DNA from: an uncultured Prochlorococcus sp.
GTDB taxonomy: Bacteria > Cyanobacteriota > Cyanobacteriia > PCC-6307 > Cyanobiaceae
DNA: 64,000 nt
Assembly: GCA_902527105.1 (NCBI GenBank)
Contig: CABZNT010000006.1
Coordinates: 32,782-96,781, forward strand
Reading direction: 5' to 3'
Position numbers and translations under genes: made by a program
Shown here: positions 27,364 through 36,702 of the stretch, piece after piece
How the letters are laid out: each line of letters begins with the position of its first letter
How positions within the stretch are numbered: position 1 is the stretch's first letter
Notes under the pieces: model-generated
Told to the model about the DNA's origin: nothing
The model's database searches: none
Seen by the model: only the letters and a program-made list of their open reading frames with translations

Positions 27364-28869
27364 TCAGCAAAAATCATTTATTTTAGATCGTAAATGATCA
27401 ATAAAATAATTTGGCGATAATTCTTCATTTGTGACAGCTCTTACCAGCTCCATAGAGTTAACTGATCTGCCATATTTGTGTATATTATTTTTTAACCATG
27501 AAATGATCTTTTGATATTCACCATTTTCAATTACATTATCAATCAAACCAACATCTTTTTCCATTTGATTGGATATTTGTGCACTTATAAGATGTCCTAA
27601 CAAATATGAGGGGAAATATCCAAACGCACCTTCACTCCAATGAACATCTTGAAGACAACCTTCAGAATCATTAGATGGTTTTATTCCTAACAGTTCACCA
27701 TATCTTTTATTCCATTCTGTTGGAATATCCTCAGCAGGTAAACCTCCCTCAATTAAATCTATTTCAAGTTCAGTTCTAATAAGAATGTGTAAACCATAAG
27801 TCAATTCATCTGCTTCAACCCTATTTAGTCCTGCTTCCAAATGATTAATAGATTTCCAGAGTTCAAAATAATTATTTAATGTACATCCAGCTGAAACAAA
27901 TTTTTTAAAAAATCTCTTCGAAAAGGACTTAGATTTAACTATTCTATTTTCCCAAAATAAAGACTGACTTTCATGTATACCCATAGAAGTTGCTTGACCT
28001 AAAGGCCAAGCAAACCATTGATGACTTTGAGATGGCAGACCTTGCTCATAAATTGAATGCCCCCACTCATGCGCAGTTGCTAAAAAACTTGATAGAGGTT
28101 CACCTAAAACTATTCGTGTAGTGATCCTATAATCATTAGGTCCTAAAGTAATTGAAAAAGGATGGGGAGATTTACCAACAACAACTACATCTTTATCTCT
28201 CCCAAACTCATCAAGTAATTTAGAACATAAATTGTGTTGAGATTCTGGACTTAAATCCCAGTGAAATTTCTTTGACTTGCTAATTCCTTTAATCAATTCT
28301 GGGAGAGTATCTTTCAAAGGCTGAAACATTTTATTCAACCACTTTAAAGTTATTTCAGGCTCAAAGGGTTGGGCTAGAGTCTCCCATGGTGAATATTGAT
28401 CTGATATTTGTTTCGCCTCTTCAATCCTTAATTTGACTAGTTCTTCAAAGAATGGGAGAAAAACCTGAAAATCTGATTTTTTCTTAGCTTCTTGCCAACT
28501 TTCATATCCTTTAGATTTTGCCTTTGCTAAAGACTCAACTAATTTAGGATCTAAATTTTTCGCTCTATTAAATTCCTGAATTAAAAGATTAATGTTTCTT
28601 TCTTTTCCTTCAATAAAAAATAGATTATTAGAATTTTGTTCAGTATCTAATAATTCATTTTTAGCAGCTTGTATTAAATTAAAAAATTCTTCAGAAGAAT
28701 TTCTACTATGCAAGATTTTTGCAATATATGTGAGTTGTTCAGATCTCCAAGAAGCTCCTTTCTTGGGCATCCCAGTATTCTGATCCCAATAAAGTGTATT
28801 TTGGATTGAACCTAATATTTGAGTTTCTTTAAGATAAGCTCCCAGCTTATTCCATTGAATTTCTGCCAA
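27364..28869 (-). CDS. M32 family (Taq-type) metallocarboxypeptidase
   Basis: The 501-residue protein has the HEWGH zinc motif (in ATAHEWGHSIYEQG) and the downstream HESQSLFWEN segment with the third zinc ligand, both diagnostic of the M32 carboxypeptidases related to Taq carboxypeptidase. These remove C-terminal residues, in the cytosol. The start is TTG at 28867-28869, since a stop codon lies in frame just upstream. The gene ends 64 bp from the ppa gene's outer start and diverges from the YjbQ-like gene (107-bp gap). Confidence 0.93.
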   Translation of the reverse strand: MAEIQWNKLGAYLKETQILGSIQNTLYWDQNTGMPKKGASWRSEQLTYIAKILHSRNSSEEFFNLIQAAKNELLDTEQNSNNLFFIEGKERNINLLIQEFNRAKNLDPKLVESLAKAKSKGYESWQEAKKKSDFQVFLPFFEELVKLRIEEAKQISDQYSPWETLAQPFEPEITLKWLNKMFQPLKDTLPELIKGISKSKKFHWDLSPESQHNLCSKLLDEFGRDKDVVVVGKSPHPFSITLGPNDYRITTRIVLGEPLSSFLATAHEWGHSIYEQGLPSQSHQWFAWPLGQATSMGIHESQSLFWENRIVKSKSFSKRFFKKFVSAGCTLNNYFELWKSINHLEAGLNRVEADELTYGLHILIRTELEIDLIEGGLPAEDIPTEWNKRYGELLGIKPSNDSEGCLQDVHWSEGAFGYFPSYLLGHLISAQISNQMEKDVGLIDNVIENGEYQKIISWLKNNIHKYGRSVNSMELVRAVTNEELSPNYFIDHLRSKINDFC

Positions 28870-28976
28870 AATTTATATATAAATTAAATTCATTTTAAGA
28901 TAAAAATTTTGATGTTTGCATAAAACATATTTTGTTTATCCATAATAGAATATCAATTAATTGAGTTTTAATTTAT

Positions 28977-29462
28977 ATGGAACAAATATTTTCAAAATTA
29001 GAATTTATAACTAATGGTGAGGGTTTTATTGACATAACAAATGATTTGAATTTATTTATTGAAAAAAATAATTTTGATTCAGGAATTTTAAATTTAACTT
29101 CACTTCATACCAGTTGCAGCTTAACTATTAATGAAAATGCTGACCCAAACGTACTAAGAGACTTAAAAAAATATATACAATCTATAGTCCCATATAATTC
29201 CTACTTAACTTTATCAAAAAATAGAGAACAAATTTCATATAAACATTATCAAGAAGGAGCTGACGATATGCCAGCTCATATTAAAACTTCTTTAACAAAC
29301 ACTTGTTTATCTTTAAGTTTTCAGGGCGGCAATATTATGCTTGGCACATGGCAAGCTGTGTATTTATGGGAACATAGATTTGATCAAAAAGAAAGGGTTT
29401 TAAATTTACATATAATTGGTGAGAAAAGGCAAAATATTTATAATGTAATTAATAAGACCTAA
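28977..29462 (+). CDS. YjbQ/UPF0047 family protein
   Basis: The 161-residue protein shows the UPF0047 pattern: NLTSLHTSCSLTINENADPNV near residues 40-60, GADDMPAHIKTSL near 100 and LGTWQAVYLWEHR near 120-133, which contribute the conserved His and Glu residues of the family. YjbQ proteins have been linked to thiamine phosphate synthase activity in vitro; the physiological role is not settled. The next gene begins 14 bp downstream. Confidence 0.88.
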   Translation: MEQIFSKLEFITNGEGFIDITNDLNLFIEKNNFDSGILNLTSLHTSCSLTINENADPNVLRDLKKYIQSIVPYNSYLTLSKNREQISYKHYQEGADDMPAHIKTSLTNTCLSLSFQGGNIMLGTWQAVYLWEHRFDQKERVLNLHIIGEKRQNIYNVINKT

Positions 29463-29475
29463 TATTAATCATTTA

Positions 29476-29766
29476 ATGAAACCTTACCTTTTGCAAGATG
29501 AAGAATTGAAGGAATTAGTTGTCAAAATACCAGGCTGGGAAATTAACAATGAACAAATCCAGAGAGAATTTAAATTTTTTAATTTTATTGAAGCCTTCTC
29601 ATTTATGACTAAAATTGCTTTAATCTGCGAAAAATATAACCATCATCCAAACTGGGAAAACGTTTATTCAAAAGTAATAATTAGGTTAAGTACTCATGAT
29701 TTGGGGGGCATAACAAATCTTGATCAAACATTAGCTTCGGAAATAAATAAAGTTTTCGATCAATAG
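29476..29766 (+). CDS. phhB: Pterin-4a-carbinolamine dehydratase family protein
   Basis: The 96-residue protein has the PCD/DCoH motif KYNHHPNWENVYSKV, where the HHPxW core forms the active site, and an STHDLGGITNLDQTLA end typical of the family. Classical members dehydrate 4a-hydroxytetrahydropterin after aromatic amino acid hydroxylation; no hydroxylase is encoded nearby, so a role in general pterin or molybdopterin metabolism is possible. The start lies 14 bp after the YjbQ-like gene. Confidence 0.93.
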   Translation: MKPYLLQDEELKELVVKIPGWEINNEQIQREFKFFNFIEAFSFMTKIALICEKYNHHPNWENVYSKVIIRLSTHDLGGITNLDQTLASEINKVFDQ

Positions 29767-29806
29767 AATTACAAATTAAATTCATTCATTTAAAAAATTC
29801 GTCAAA

Positions 29807-30832
29807 ATGTCTAAAAAGTTATTACCTGTTACGATTATTAGTGGATTTTTAGGTTCTGGTAAAACTACACTTCTTAATCACATTTTAAAAAATCAAGTTG
29901 GTCTTAAAACTGCTGTTTTGGTTAATGAATTTGGAGAGATAGGAATAGATAATGACTTAATAATAGAAGGCTCAGAAGATATGATCGAATTAAATAATGG
30001 CTGTATATGTTGTTCTATTAATGGTGAATTATTAAATACAGTATCCAAAGTTTTAGAAAGATCTGAAAAAATAGACTACTTGATTGTCGAAACTACTGGG
30101 CTAGCAGATCCATTACCAGTAGCGATGACCTTTGCAGCTGGAGATCTTAGGGAAAAAGTAAGATTAGATTCAATCATCACTGTCATTGATGGAGAAAATT
30201 TTGATTTTGAAATTAATAATACAAGCGTCGCCTATTCTCAGATTTTATACGGGGATATCCTCCTACTAAATAAATGTGATTTAGTCAACGAAGAACAACT
30301 AAAGAAAGTCGAAGATTTTATAAATAAAATAAAAAATGAACCAAGGATATTAAGATCAACCAATAGTGAAGTCGGATTACAAACAATAATGAGTGTTGGT
30401 CTATTTGAAACAGATACTTTTAAATTCGATAAGGATAAAGAAGATGTAAAAGACAATTCACACGACCACTCTTCTCATTCACACGACCACTCTTCTCATT
30501 CACACGACCACTCTTCTCATTCACACGATTTGATTAATAATATAGAGGGTTTCACATCAGTTTCTTATGAGACGTTTGAACCATTTTCCTTAAGGAAGTT
30601 TCAATATTTCTTAGATAATCAAATCTCACAAAATGTATTTAGGGCGAAAGGAATATTATGGTTTTTGGAAAGTGACAGGAAACACATTTTTCACCTATCT
30701 GGAAAACGATTTTCTCTAGATGATGAAGAATGGACAAAAGAAAAATCTAACAAAATAGTATTAATTGGGAAAGACTTAGATCATCAAACTATTAAGAAGC
30801 AACTCTCATCATGTAGATTTAGTAAAGATTAG
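29807..30832 (+). CDS. CobW/COG0523 GTPase, metal-chaperone type, with His-rich repeat
   Basis: The 341-residue protein has Walker A GFLGSGKTTLLNH at the N-terminus, the CICCSI motif (CxCC, about residue 66) that coordinates a metal in this family, NKCDL as the base-recognition motif, and a C-terminal CobW-C domain. COG0523 proteins hand Zn, Co or other metals to client enzymes using GTP. Between the domains (about 215-240) lies a His/Asp/Ser-rich loop with three copies of a 7-residue unit, HDHSSHS, likely a metal buffer. It precedes an iron permease gene by 28 bp, but substrate metal is unknown. Confidence 0.9.
   Translation: MSKKLLPVTIISGFLGSGKTTLLNHILKNQVGLKTAVLVNEFGEIGIDNDLIIEGSEDMIELNNGCICCSINGELLNTVSKVLERSEKIDYLIVETTGLADPLPVAMTFAAGDLREKVRLDSIITVIDGENFDFEINNTSVAYSQILYGDILLLNKCDLVNEEQLKKVEDFINKIKNEPRILRSTNSEVGLQTIMSVGLFETDTFKFDKDKEDVKDNSHDHSSHSHDHSSHSHDHSSHSHDLINNIEGFTSVSYETFEPFSLRKFQYFLDNQISQNVFRAKGILWFLESDRKHIFHLSGKRFSLDDEEWTKEKSNKIVLIGKDLDHQTIKKQLSSCRFSKD
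30456..30528 (+). repeat. Three 21-bp tandem repeats encoding the His-rich loop
   Basis: Three exact 21-bp copies (30456-30476, 30477-30497, 30498-30518) plus a 10-bp partial copy follow without spacers. The unit encodes seven residues (HDHSSHS), so copy-number change keeps the reading frame and alters the number of metal-binding histidines in the CobW-type GTPase. Exact identity suggests recent expansion by slippage or recombination. Confidence 0.93.
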
Positions 30833-30860
30833 AGTATACATATTAGGGTTTAATAAATTT

Positions 30861-32399
30861 TTGAAAATACTTATTAAAGGATTTAAAAAAGCGCTAAACG
30901 AATTAAAAGTTCTTTATACAATCTCGTTTATTGTTTCAATATCAGTAATCATTCCAATATGCAATTTTCTTCTTGAGGGAATTCAATATGTTTTAAGTGG
31001 AAATTTTTCATTAGGTTTTGCTGGAGGCGAAGAGGTAAAAGGCACTTTAAAAGTTTTAGCACTGACAAGTTTATTTGGAGGAGGCTTGGGAACCTTGAAT
31101 GGATGGTTACTTTCAAATTGCGATTTTAAGTTCAGAAAAGTTCTCCGAATTTGTCAGCTAGTTCCACTAGCTGCCCCAGCATATCTAATAACTGCTGTTT
31201 TGCAGGATTTGGGGAGTATTTTTGGGTATCAAGTAACAGGTTTATGGTGGGGGGTATTAATACTCTCAATTTCTACTTATCCATATGTATTCATTCTTGC
31301 TAACGAAAGTTTTAATAAATTTGGAGTTAATCAAATCAATGCTAGTAGGGGATTAGGAGTTGGGCCATGGAAGAGCTTCTTTAAAATCGCTTTACCAATG
31401 GCATTACCAGCACTAATAACAGGAATAAGTTTAATGTGTATGGAAGTAATGAATGAGTTAGGTACATTTGCATTATTAAATATTCCAAGTATTTCTACAG
31501 GTATAACAGAAAATTGGATAATTGAGGGTAATCCAAAAAGTGCTATTGGACTATCTTTGGTAGCCTTGGTAATAATTTTCACTTTAATTATTTTTGAAAA
31601 ATTCTCGAGAAGAAAATCTAAGAGGTGGAGTGAAAATCCTGCATCAACAGATTCTCAAGGTTGGGAATTAAAAAAAACCAGAGCTCTTTTAGCAATAACC
31701 ATATCCTTATTTCCTCCAATTTTCTCTTTTGGAATTCCATGTTTTTGGGTTCTGCTCAACATCGATCAAATTCAAAAAGGATTATCTATAGAATTACTTA
31801 CCCTATCATTCAGAACCATAAGTATAGGATTTTTTACTGCATTAATCACGATGCTATTCTCTCTAATAATTTCCTTATCCAGGCGTCCAAATAAAAGCTT
31901 ATTTCTTGGAATAATAACTAACCTTGCGGGAATAGGTTACGCAATTCCAGGCACTGTATTAGCTTTATCTTTAATAAGCATTTCTTCTTCAAGATTTAAT
32001 TTCGTCGCTATTGGCTTACTAATTTGGGGTTATCTTGTCAGGTTTCTAACTATTTCTAAGGGTTCTATTGATTCAAGTCTTGAGAGAATCTCTCCTAGTC
32101 TTGATGAAGCAGCACTTGGACTAGGAGAGGAATGGCTGGGAATCATCAAAAGAATTCATTTACCTCTTCTCCAGGGGCCGATATTAGTAGGCTCACTTTT
32201 AGTTTTTGTAGACACGATAAAGGAATTACCTATAACTTTTATTTTAAGACCATTCGATTTTGATACACTATCTGTGAGAATATATCAATATGCTGGAGAT
32301 GAAAGAATGGTAGAGGCAATATTACCATCCATTCTAATTATGACTTTAGGCCTTATCGCATCAATGACATTGATACCAAGTTTAGAGAAAAAAAACTAA
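30861..32399 (+). CDS. futB: Iron(III) ABC transporter permease (FutB/FbpB type)
   Basis: The 512-residue protein has about twelve membrane segments in two homologous halves. Each half has the permease signature that contacts the ATPase: ASRGLGVGPWKSFFKIALP in the first and EAALGLGEEWLGIIKRIHLP in the second. This fused-permease form is that of ferric iron importers of the Fut/Fbp type. The binding protein and ATPase are not in the window, so iron specificity is inferred. The start is TTG at 30861; its stop overlaps the stop of the convergent membrane protein by four bases. Confidence 0.87.
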   Translation: MKILIKGFKKALNELKVLYTISFIVSISVIIPICNFLLEGIQYVLSGNFSLGFAGGEEVKGTLKVLALTSLFGGGLGTLNGWLLSNCDFKFRKVLRICQLVPLAAPAYLITAVLQDLGSIFGYQVTGLWWGVLILSISTYPYVFILANESFNKFGVNQINASRGLGVGPWKSFFKIALPMALPALITGISLMCMEVMNELGTFALLNIPSISTGITENWIIEGNPKSAIGLSLVALVIIFTLIIFEKFSRRKSKRWSENPASTDSQGWELKKTRALLAITISLFPPIFSFGIPCFWVLLNIDQIQKGLSIELLTLSFRTISIGFFTALITMLFSLIISLSRRPNKSLFLGIITNLAGIGYAIPGTVLALSLISISSSRFNFVAIGLLIWGYLVRFLTISKGSIDSSLERISPSLDEAALGLGEEWLGIIKRIHLPLLQGPILVGSLLVFVDTIKELPITFILRPFDFDTLSVRIYQYAGDERMVEAILPSILIMTLGLIASMTLIPSLEKKN

Positions 32400-33358
32400 A
32401 TTCTTTTAGATAGTTTTCTTATTAAAAAAGGAAAGCTTAACAACAAATCTGCCGAGGTTGATATAACCCTAAAATAAATTAAGCAAATAAGAGTTATATT
32501 TTGTGGAATACTTTTGCCAACAAAAAAAAGTAGGCAGGCCTCAAAAACACCTACTCCTCCAGGAGCTGTTGGGACTACCAATCCTAAAGACCATGACAAA
32601 GAAAATATTACTAATAAAAATATGCCATTGAGAGTATTACTTGCATAAAAAGTATTTAAGCAAATATAAAAACCAATAAATTTAGATAAAACAAACCCAA
32701 TTTCAAGTATTAAAGCTCTGATAGGTAAAAAAGAAACTATATTTATTCTCTCTTCAAATTGGTCTTTTGAATTTGGAAGTCTCAAAACCTCAAATACTTT
32801 TCCTTTTAAAGACCCTATTTTTTTTAATACAAGATAAATTAATTTTCTGTTTAAAAATACTAAAGGAAAAATTAAGAAAAAATAAATTGGTGAAAAAATT
32901 AATCCCAGCGATGCCAATAGAAAAGATCCACACAACATAAAATAAGGTTCTATGAGAGTCGAATACAAAGCAATCTTACTATTACTTATTTTTTTTATAA
33001 AATTAAATCTTTCTACAAAATGCCAAACCCCTCCTGGAACGTATTTAAGAATATTTGTTAAAACATAAAAAGAGACTAGATTATATTTTTTAAATTCTAT
33101 CCCGAACCATTTAATAATATATTTCCATGCATAAGCGTTTAGGTAAATACTTAAAACACAAAATAAAAATGATAAAGATAGATTAATTCCATTTCTTTCT
33201 AGATTGATATCAAAAGAAATTTGATCAATATTATAAAAAAAATAGATCAAAAAATATAATAAGCTTGAAATAAAGAAAATACTCTTTAAACCACCAAAAT
33301 TAATTTTTTTAAGGAATATCAAATATGGTTGAATACTTTTATTAAATCTCATTTCCAA
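32396..33358 (-). CDS. UPF0104-type multi-pass membrane protein (lysylphosphatidylglycerol-synthase transmembrane family)
   Basis: The 320-residue protein has about seven to eight hydrophobic segments and the family landmarks KYVPGGVWHFVERF (about 103-116) and PTAPGGVGVFEACLLFF (about 262-278), which are the conserved loops of the UPF0104/LPG-synthase membrane domain. Such stand-alone domains are thought to move lipids or amphiphiles across membranes; function is not proven. Its start region overlaps larC by 10 bp. A second Met at codon 3 is an alternative start. Confidence 0.8.
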   Translation of the reverse strand: MEMRFNKSIQPYLIFLKKINFGGLKSIFFISSLLYFLIYFFYNIDQISFDINLERNGINLSLSFLFCVLSIYLNAYAWKYIIKWFGIEFKKYNLVSFYVLTNILKYVPGGVWHFVERFNFIKKISNSKIALYSTLIEPYFMLCGSFLLASLGLIFSPIYFFLIFPLVFLNRKLIYLVLKKIGSLKGKVFEVLRLPNSKDQFEERINIVSFLPIRALILEIGFVLSKFIGFYICLNTFYASNTLNGIFLLVIFSLSWSLGLVVPTAPGGVGVFEACLLFFVGKSIPQNITLICLIYFRVISTSADLLLSFPFLIRKLSKRI

Positions 33359-34581
33359 TTTTCAAGTGCTTTAAATTTTTTACCTGACTCTTTTATTATT
33401 TTTCTTATTTCGTGAGTTGATATTTTATGCTCTAATTGTAATCTCAAAACCTCATCATTTTCTGGTTTAGTAAATATTGATCCATCTGGTTTCAAAGTTT
33501 GTTTAACTTTTATATTTCCAAAAGTCGTTGAACATTCTCCTCTGCGTCTTAGTAATATCCACCTAGATTGGGTCCTTTCACGAAGCCCAATAGTGTTGGA
33601 ATAATCAAACCATAATGTCCTAAAAAACTCTTTTTTCTCTATGGGCAAGATTACTTGAATAGAAAATCCAATTCTATTTTTTTTCATATTGATAGCTTGA
33701 TAGGAAACGTCGTAAGCCCCCTCAATTCTCAGTTTCTCCACAAAATTGGATATATCTTCGGGTGTTTGATCATCAATCCATGCTTCTTGAATAGATATCT
33801 CTTCACACTTTGGACTAATTTGTTCACTATCGTTAATACAAAAATCTTCAAATGAAGTAATTTTATAAACTCTTACCAAATTGGGGAATGGAAATTTTAG
33901 ATTACCAATGCCGACTCCATAAGAGTTAATAGAATATTTTGAAGGAGGTTCAGGATGGTCGACTAAATTAGCAAGTAAAGCAATGCCAGTTGGTGTTGAG
34001 AGTTCACCATCTATTGAGTTAAGGCTTGATAAAACCTTAATTTTTTTTTGTTTTATTAGCTCTATTACAGCAGGAGGGGGTACAGATAATTTACCATGTT
34101 CAGTTTGAACAAAACCTTTCCCCAACATTGGTTCATTACAATAAACCCTCTTTGGATTTAAGTAATTCAATGCAGCACATACTCCAATTATATCCACCAA
34201 TGAATCTATAGCTCCAATTTCATGAAAATGAACTTCATCAGATTTAATGCCATGAACTTTTCCTTCCGCAATTGCTAAAGATTCAAATACTTCAAAAATT
34301 AGTTTTTTTAATTTATCTTCTAAGTGGCCATTTAAAATAAGTTTCTTTATACTTCTCCAAGTTCTTTTAATAGGAATACAGTCAATATTCTCAACCTTTG
34401 CTTTGATGCCTCGGATTGAACAACTTTTTGATTCCTTGAAGCCTAGTTGATATAGACCCTTTAATCCAAGATCAATAAGTGGCTGTTCAATAACTTTTTT
34501 AGGCACCCCTAAATCATAAAAAGCTCCTAACAACATATCTCCAGAGATACCAGGAGAACATTCAATTAAAACATCATCCAT
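33349..34581 (-). CDS. larC: LarC-type nickel insertion protein (DUF111)
   Basis: The 410-residue protein starts with CSPGISGDMLLGAFYDLG, the hallmark of LarC/DUF111, and has HFHEIGAIDSLVDIIG near residues 120-135 and a GELSTPTGIALL segment. LarC in lactobacilli inserts nickel into the pincer cofactor of lactate racemase. No larA, larB or larE is in this window, so either they are elsewhere or LarC has another role. It overlaps the UPF0104 gene by 10 bp and is followed upstream by a 61-bp gap to an unknown gene. Confidence 0.9.
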   Translation of the reverse strand: MDDVLIECSPGISGDMLLGAFYDLGVPKKVIEQPLIDLGLKGLYQLGFKESKSCSIRGIKAKVENIDCIPIKRTWRSIKKLILNGHLEDKLKKLIFEVFESLAIAEGKVHGIKSDEVHFHEIGAIDSLVDIIGVCAALNYLNPKRVYCNEPMLGKGFVQTEHGKLSVPPPAVIELIKQKKIKVLSSLNSIDGELSTPTGIALLANLVDHPEPPSKYSINSYGVGIGNLKFPFPNLVRVYKITSFEDFCINDSEQISPKCEEISIQEAWIDDQTPEDISNFVEKLRIEGAYDVSYQAINMKKNRIGFSIQVILPIEKKEFFRTLWFDYSNTIGLRERTQSRWILLRRRGECSTTFGNIKVKQTLKPDGSIFTKPENDEVLRLQLEHKISTHEIRKIIKESGKKFKALENWK

Positions 34582-34642
34582 AAATCAAAGATTTCTAAAC
34601 TGGCAAAATTGCGGTGGGAATCAACCTTTCATTCTAGTTATT

Positions 34643-35233
34643 TTAAGAAAGATTATTTTCAATCACTTCGTACTTTATTAATTTCAAAGAATTTCCATCT
34701 CTGTTGATATCTAAACTTACAAAGCTATGCAAAAATTTAAGAGGAAGCTCTCCTTTTATGACTAATTTAAAATTTTTATTTTTAAAATTTTTTGACTTTA
34801 CAGCAGGGCAGATTTTAATAACAATTTCTTTCTTTTGAGTATTAACAAAAACTAATTCTCCTCTAACAGAAAAATAATTGTCTTTTAAATCTAATTCCTC
34901 TAATAATTTTGAGAAGTTAGTTTTTGAAGAATCATTAGGGAAATCATTCAGTTGATAGGGATCCCATATGCCTGCAACCTGTAAATGCAAGTTTTGAGTA
35001 TTTTTATTCTTTGGATAAACAATCCAATAATAACTTTTCTTTAAATCAATATGCTTTTTTAAAAGTGATAATGCTTTACCAAGTACTACTGTTTCAATTT
35101 TTTCGTCTTTATTGTCAATTAAAAAGCCTCTATTTAGTTGTTCATTACTAAGGGGAGTGAATTTAGCGTTAATAATACCAATTGCTCTGTGTTGTAATTG
35201 GTTAGTAACTTTTGGGATAGGATTTTTTAACAT
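34643..35233 (-). CDS. Unknown soluble protein, beta-rich
   Basis: The 196-residue protein has no signal or membrane segment. Segments such as HRAIGIINAKFTP, SYYWIVYPK, NYFSVRGELVFV and KEIVIKICPAV suggest a beta-rich, OB-like fold with Lys/Asn-rich loops, but I do not recognise a family. It is probably conserved among marine picocyanobacteria but that is a guess. It has the same strand as larC (61 bp downstream) and the small exported protein (40 bp upstream). Confidence 0.65.
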   Translation of the reverse strand: MLKNPIPKVTNQLQHRAIGIINAKFTPLSNEQLNRGFLIDNKDEKIETVVLGKALSLLKKHIDLKKSYYWIVYPKNKNTQNLHLQVAGIWDPYQLNDFPNDSSKTNFSKLLEELDLKDNYFSVRGELVFVNTQKKEIVIKICPAVKSKNFKNKNFKLVIKGELPLKFLHSFVSLDINRDGNSLKLIKYEVIENNLS

Positions 35234-35273
35234 ATTAAAAATTTGAAAATAACAATTTATCGTATTAAATTTC

Positions 35274-35558
35274 TTAATTTTCCTCCAAACTATTAAAAGA
35301 CCTTAACGCATCGTCAATTGCATCGGAAGGATCAGTCGCATCATTCATACTATTTTGTCTCCTAATCATTTCAACAATTTCGAAAGGATTAGTTGGAAGA
35401 GCAGAACTATCATTTTCTGTTTTAGTTGAGTTATCGATTTCTAATTCTTCAAATAGATATTCAGCATTTAGGTAATCAACTTTTAAGGAAATTGATAAAG
35501 TAAAAAGAAATACAATCGCAATTGATTTAAAAACGTTTTTGCAAAAGTAATTTTTCAT
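35274..35558 (-). CDS. Small putatively exported protein, unknown
   Basis: Starting at the ATG at 35556-35558, the 94-residue protein has a basic start, a hydrophobic segment (IAIVFLFTLSISL) and an LNAEY site that could be a signal peptidase cut, then an acidic, polar mature part ending in SDAIDDALRSFNSLEEN. A TTG five codons upstream would extend the frame. No family is recognised. It diverges from xth (72 bp). Confidence 0.55.
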   Translation of the reverse strand: MKNYFCKNVFKSIAIVFLFTLSISLKVDYLNAEYLFEELEIDNSTKTENDSSALPTNPFEIVEMIRRQNSMNDATDPSDAIDDALRSFNSLEEN

Positions 35559-35630
35559 TTTATTTAATTTCAAAACTCTTTAACGCCAAAAATTTCTTGC
35601 TATTTTAATTTTACATAATTTGGTAGAAAT

Positions 35631-36476
35631 TTGTTAATAGCAACTTGGAATGTTAACTCTATAAGAACCAGACTTTCACAAATATTAGATTGGATTAATC
35701 AATGCAATCCAGACATTCTATGTTTGCAGGAAACGAAAGTGATGGACGATAGTTTCCCTGTTGAACCTTTTGAAAAATTAGGATACTCAGTAGAGATCTA
35801 CGGACAAAAATCATACAATGGGGTGGCAATTATTTCCAAAATAAAGCCAGAAAATGTTAAAAAAGGATTCTACGGTTGTAATGACTATACTCAAAATATC
35901 GAAATTTTTCTAGATCAAAAAAGATTGATATCTGCTGATATTAATGGTATTAAAATCATAAATGTTTATGTCCCAAATGGATCTTCTATAGGATCTACTA
36001 AGTTCGAATACAAAATTAATTGGTTAAATTGTTTAGCTTCATTTTTGGATGAGCAAGAAAAAAAAGGTGAATTAATTTGTCTGATGGGTGATTTTAATGT
36101 TGCTCCATCTAACTTGGATATTCATGATCCAAAGAAATATGAAGGAGGAATAATGGCATCTGAAATAGAGAGAAATGCACTAAATAATGTTCTAAAAAAA
36201 AGATTAATAGATTCGTTCAGGATTTATGAACAAAATGCTGGGCATTGGAGTTGGTGGGATTACCGTAACAACGCATTTGAATTAAATAAAGGTTGGAGAA
36301 TAGACCATATATATATCAGTAAAGAACTGTCGTCAAAACTTAAAAGTTGTGTCATAGACAGCTCTCCTAGAGGTAATTTGCGTCCAAGTGATCATGCCCC
36401 AGTAATGATAGATCTTAACTTAAACGAAATAAATGCAGATTTTTTTGAGGATGAGGATAATTTCTTCGAAATATAA
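35631..36476 (+). CDS. xth: Exodeoxyribonuclease III (AP endonuclease)
   Basis: ExoIII cuts DNA at abasic sites and trims 3' blocks in base excision repair. The 281-residue protein begins LIATWNVNSIRTRL, has LQETKV with the metal-binding Glu, GDFNVAP, WWDYRNNAF and the C-terminal SDHAPVMI with the catalytic His. Length fits the family. The start is TTG at 35631, as there is no ATG before the first conserved strand. A 226-bp gap separates it from hemL. Confidence 0.95.
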   Translation: MLIATWNVNSIRTRLSQILDWINQCNPDILCLQETKVMDDSFPVEPFEKLGYSVEIYGQKSYNGVAIISKIKPENVKKGFYGCNDYTQNIEIFLDQKRLISADINGIKIINVYVPNGSSIGSTKFEYKINWLNCLASFLDEQEKKGELICLMGDFNVAPSNLDIHDPKKYEGGIMASEIERNALNNVLKKRLIDSFRIYEQNAGHWSWWDYRNNAFELNKGWRIDHIYISKELSSKLKSCVIDSSPRGNLRPSDHAPVMIDLNLNEINADFFEDEDNFFEI

Positions 36477-36702
36477 ATAAAATAAATTGAATTTCTCTAA
36501 TGCTTGAAAACGCTTATTAATAAAGAGTTATCTAAAATAAGATTGTTTTTTATCATGATTTCTTTAAAATTAATAATTTACAATCCAAACTATCGCAATA
36601 AAAATATCATAATGTAGAATTTCAATCTGATTGACAAAATTTTTACTTATTTCTAATTTAGAACATGACTAGATTTTTCTCAAAACATCATTTAGCTAAA
36701 TT

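Noticed and set aside
30456..30528. Short direct repeats as a CRISPR array
   Set aside because: The three 21-bp copies are contiguous without spacers and in frame in a coding gene; no cas genes are present.
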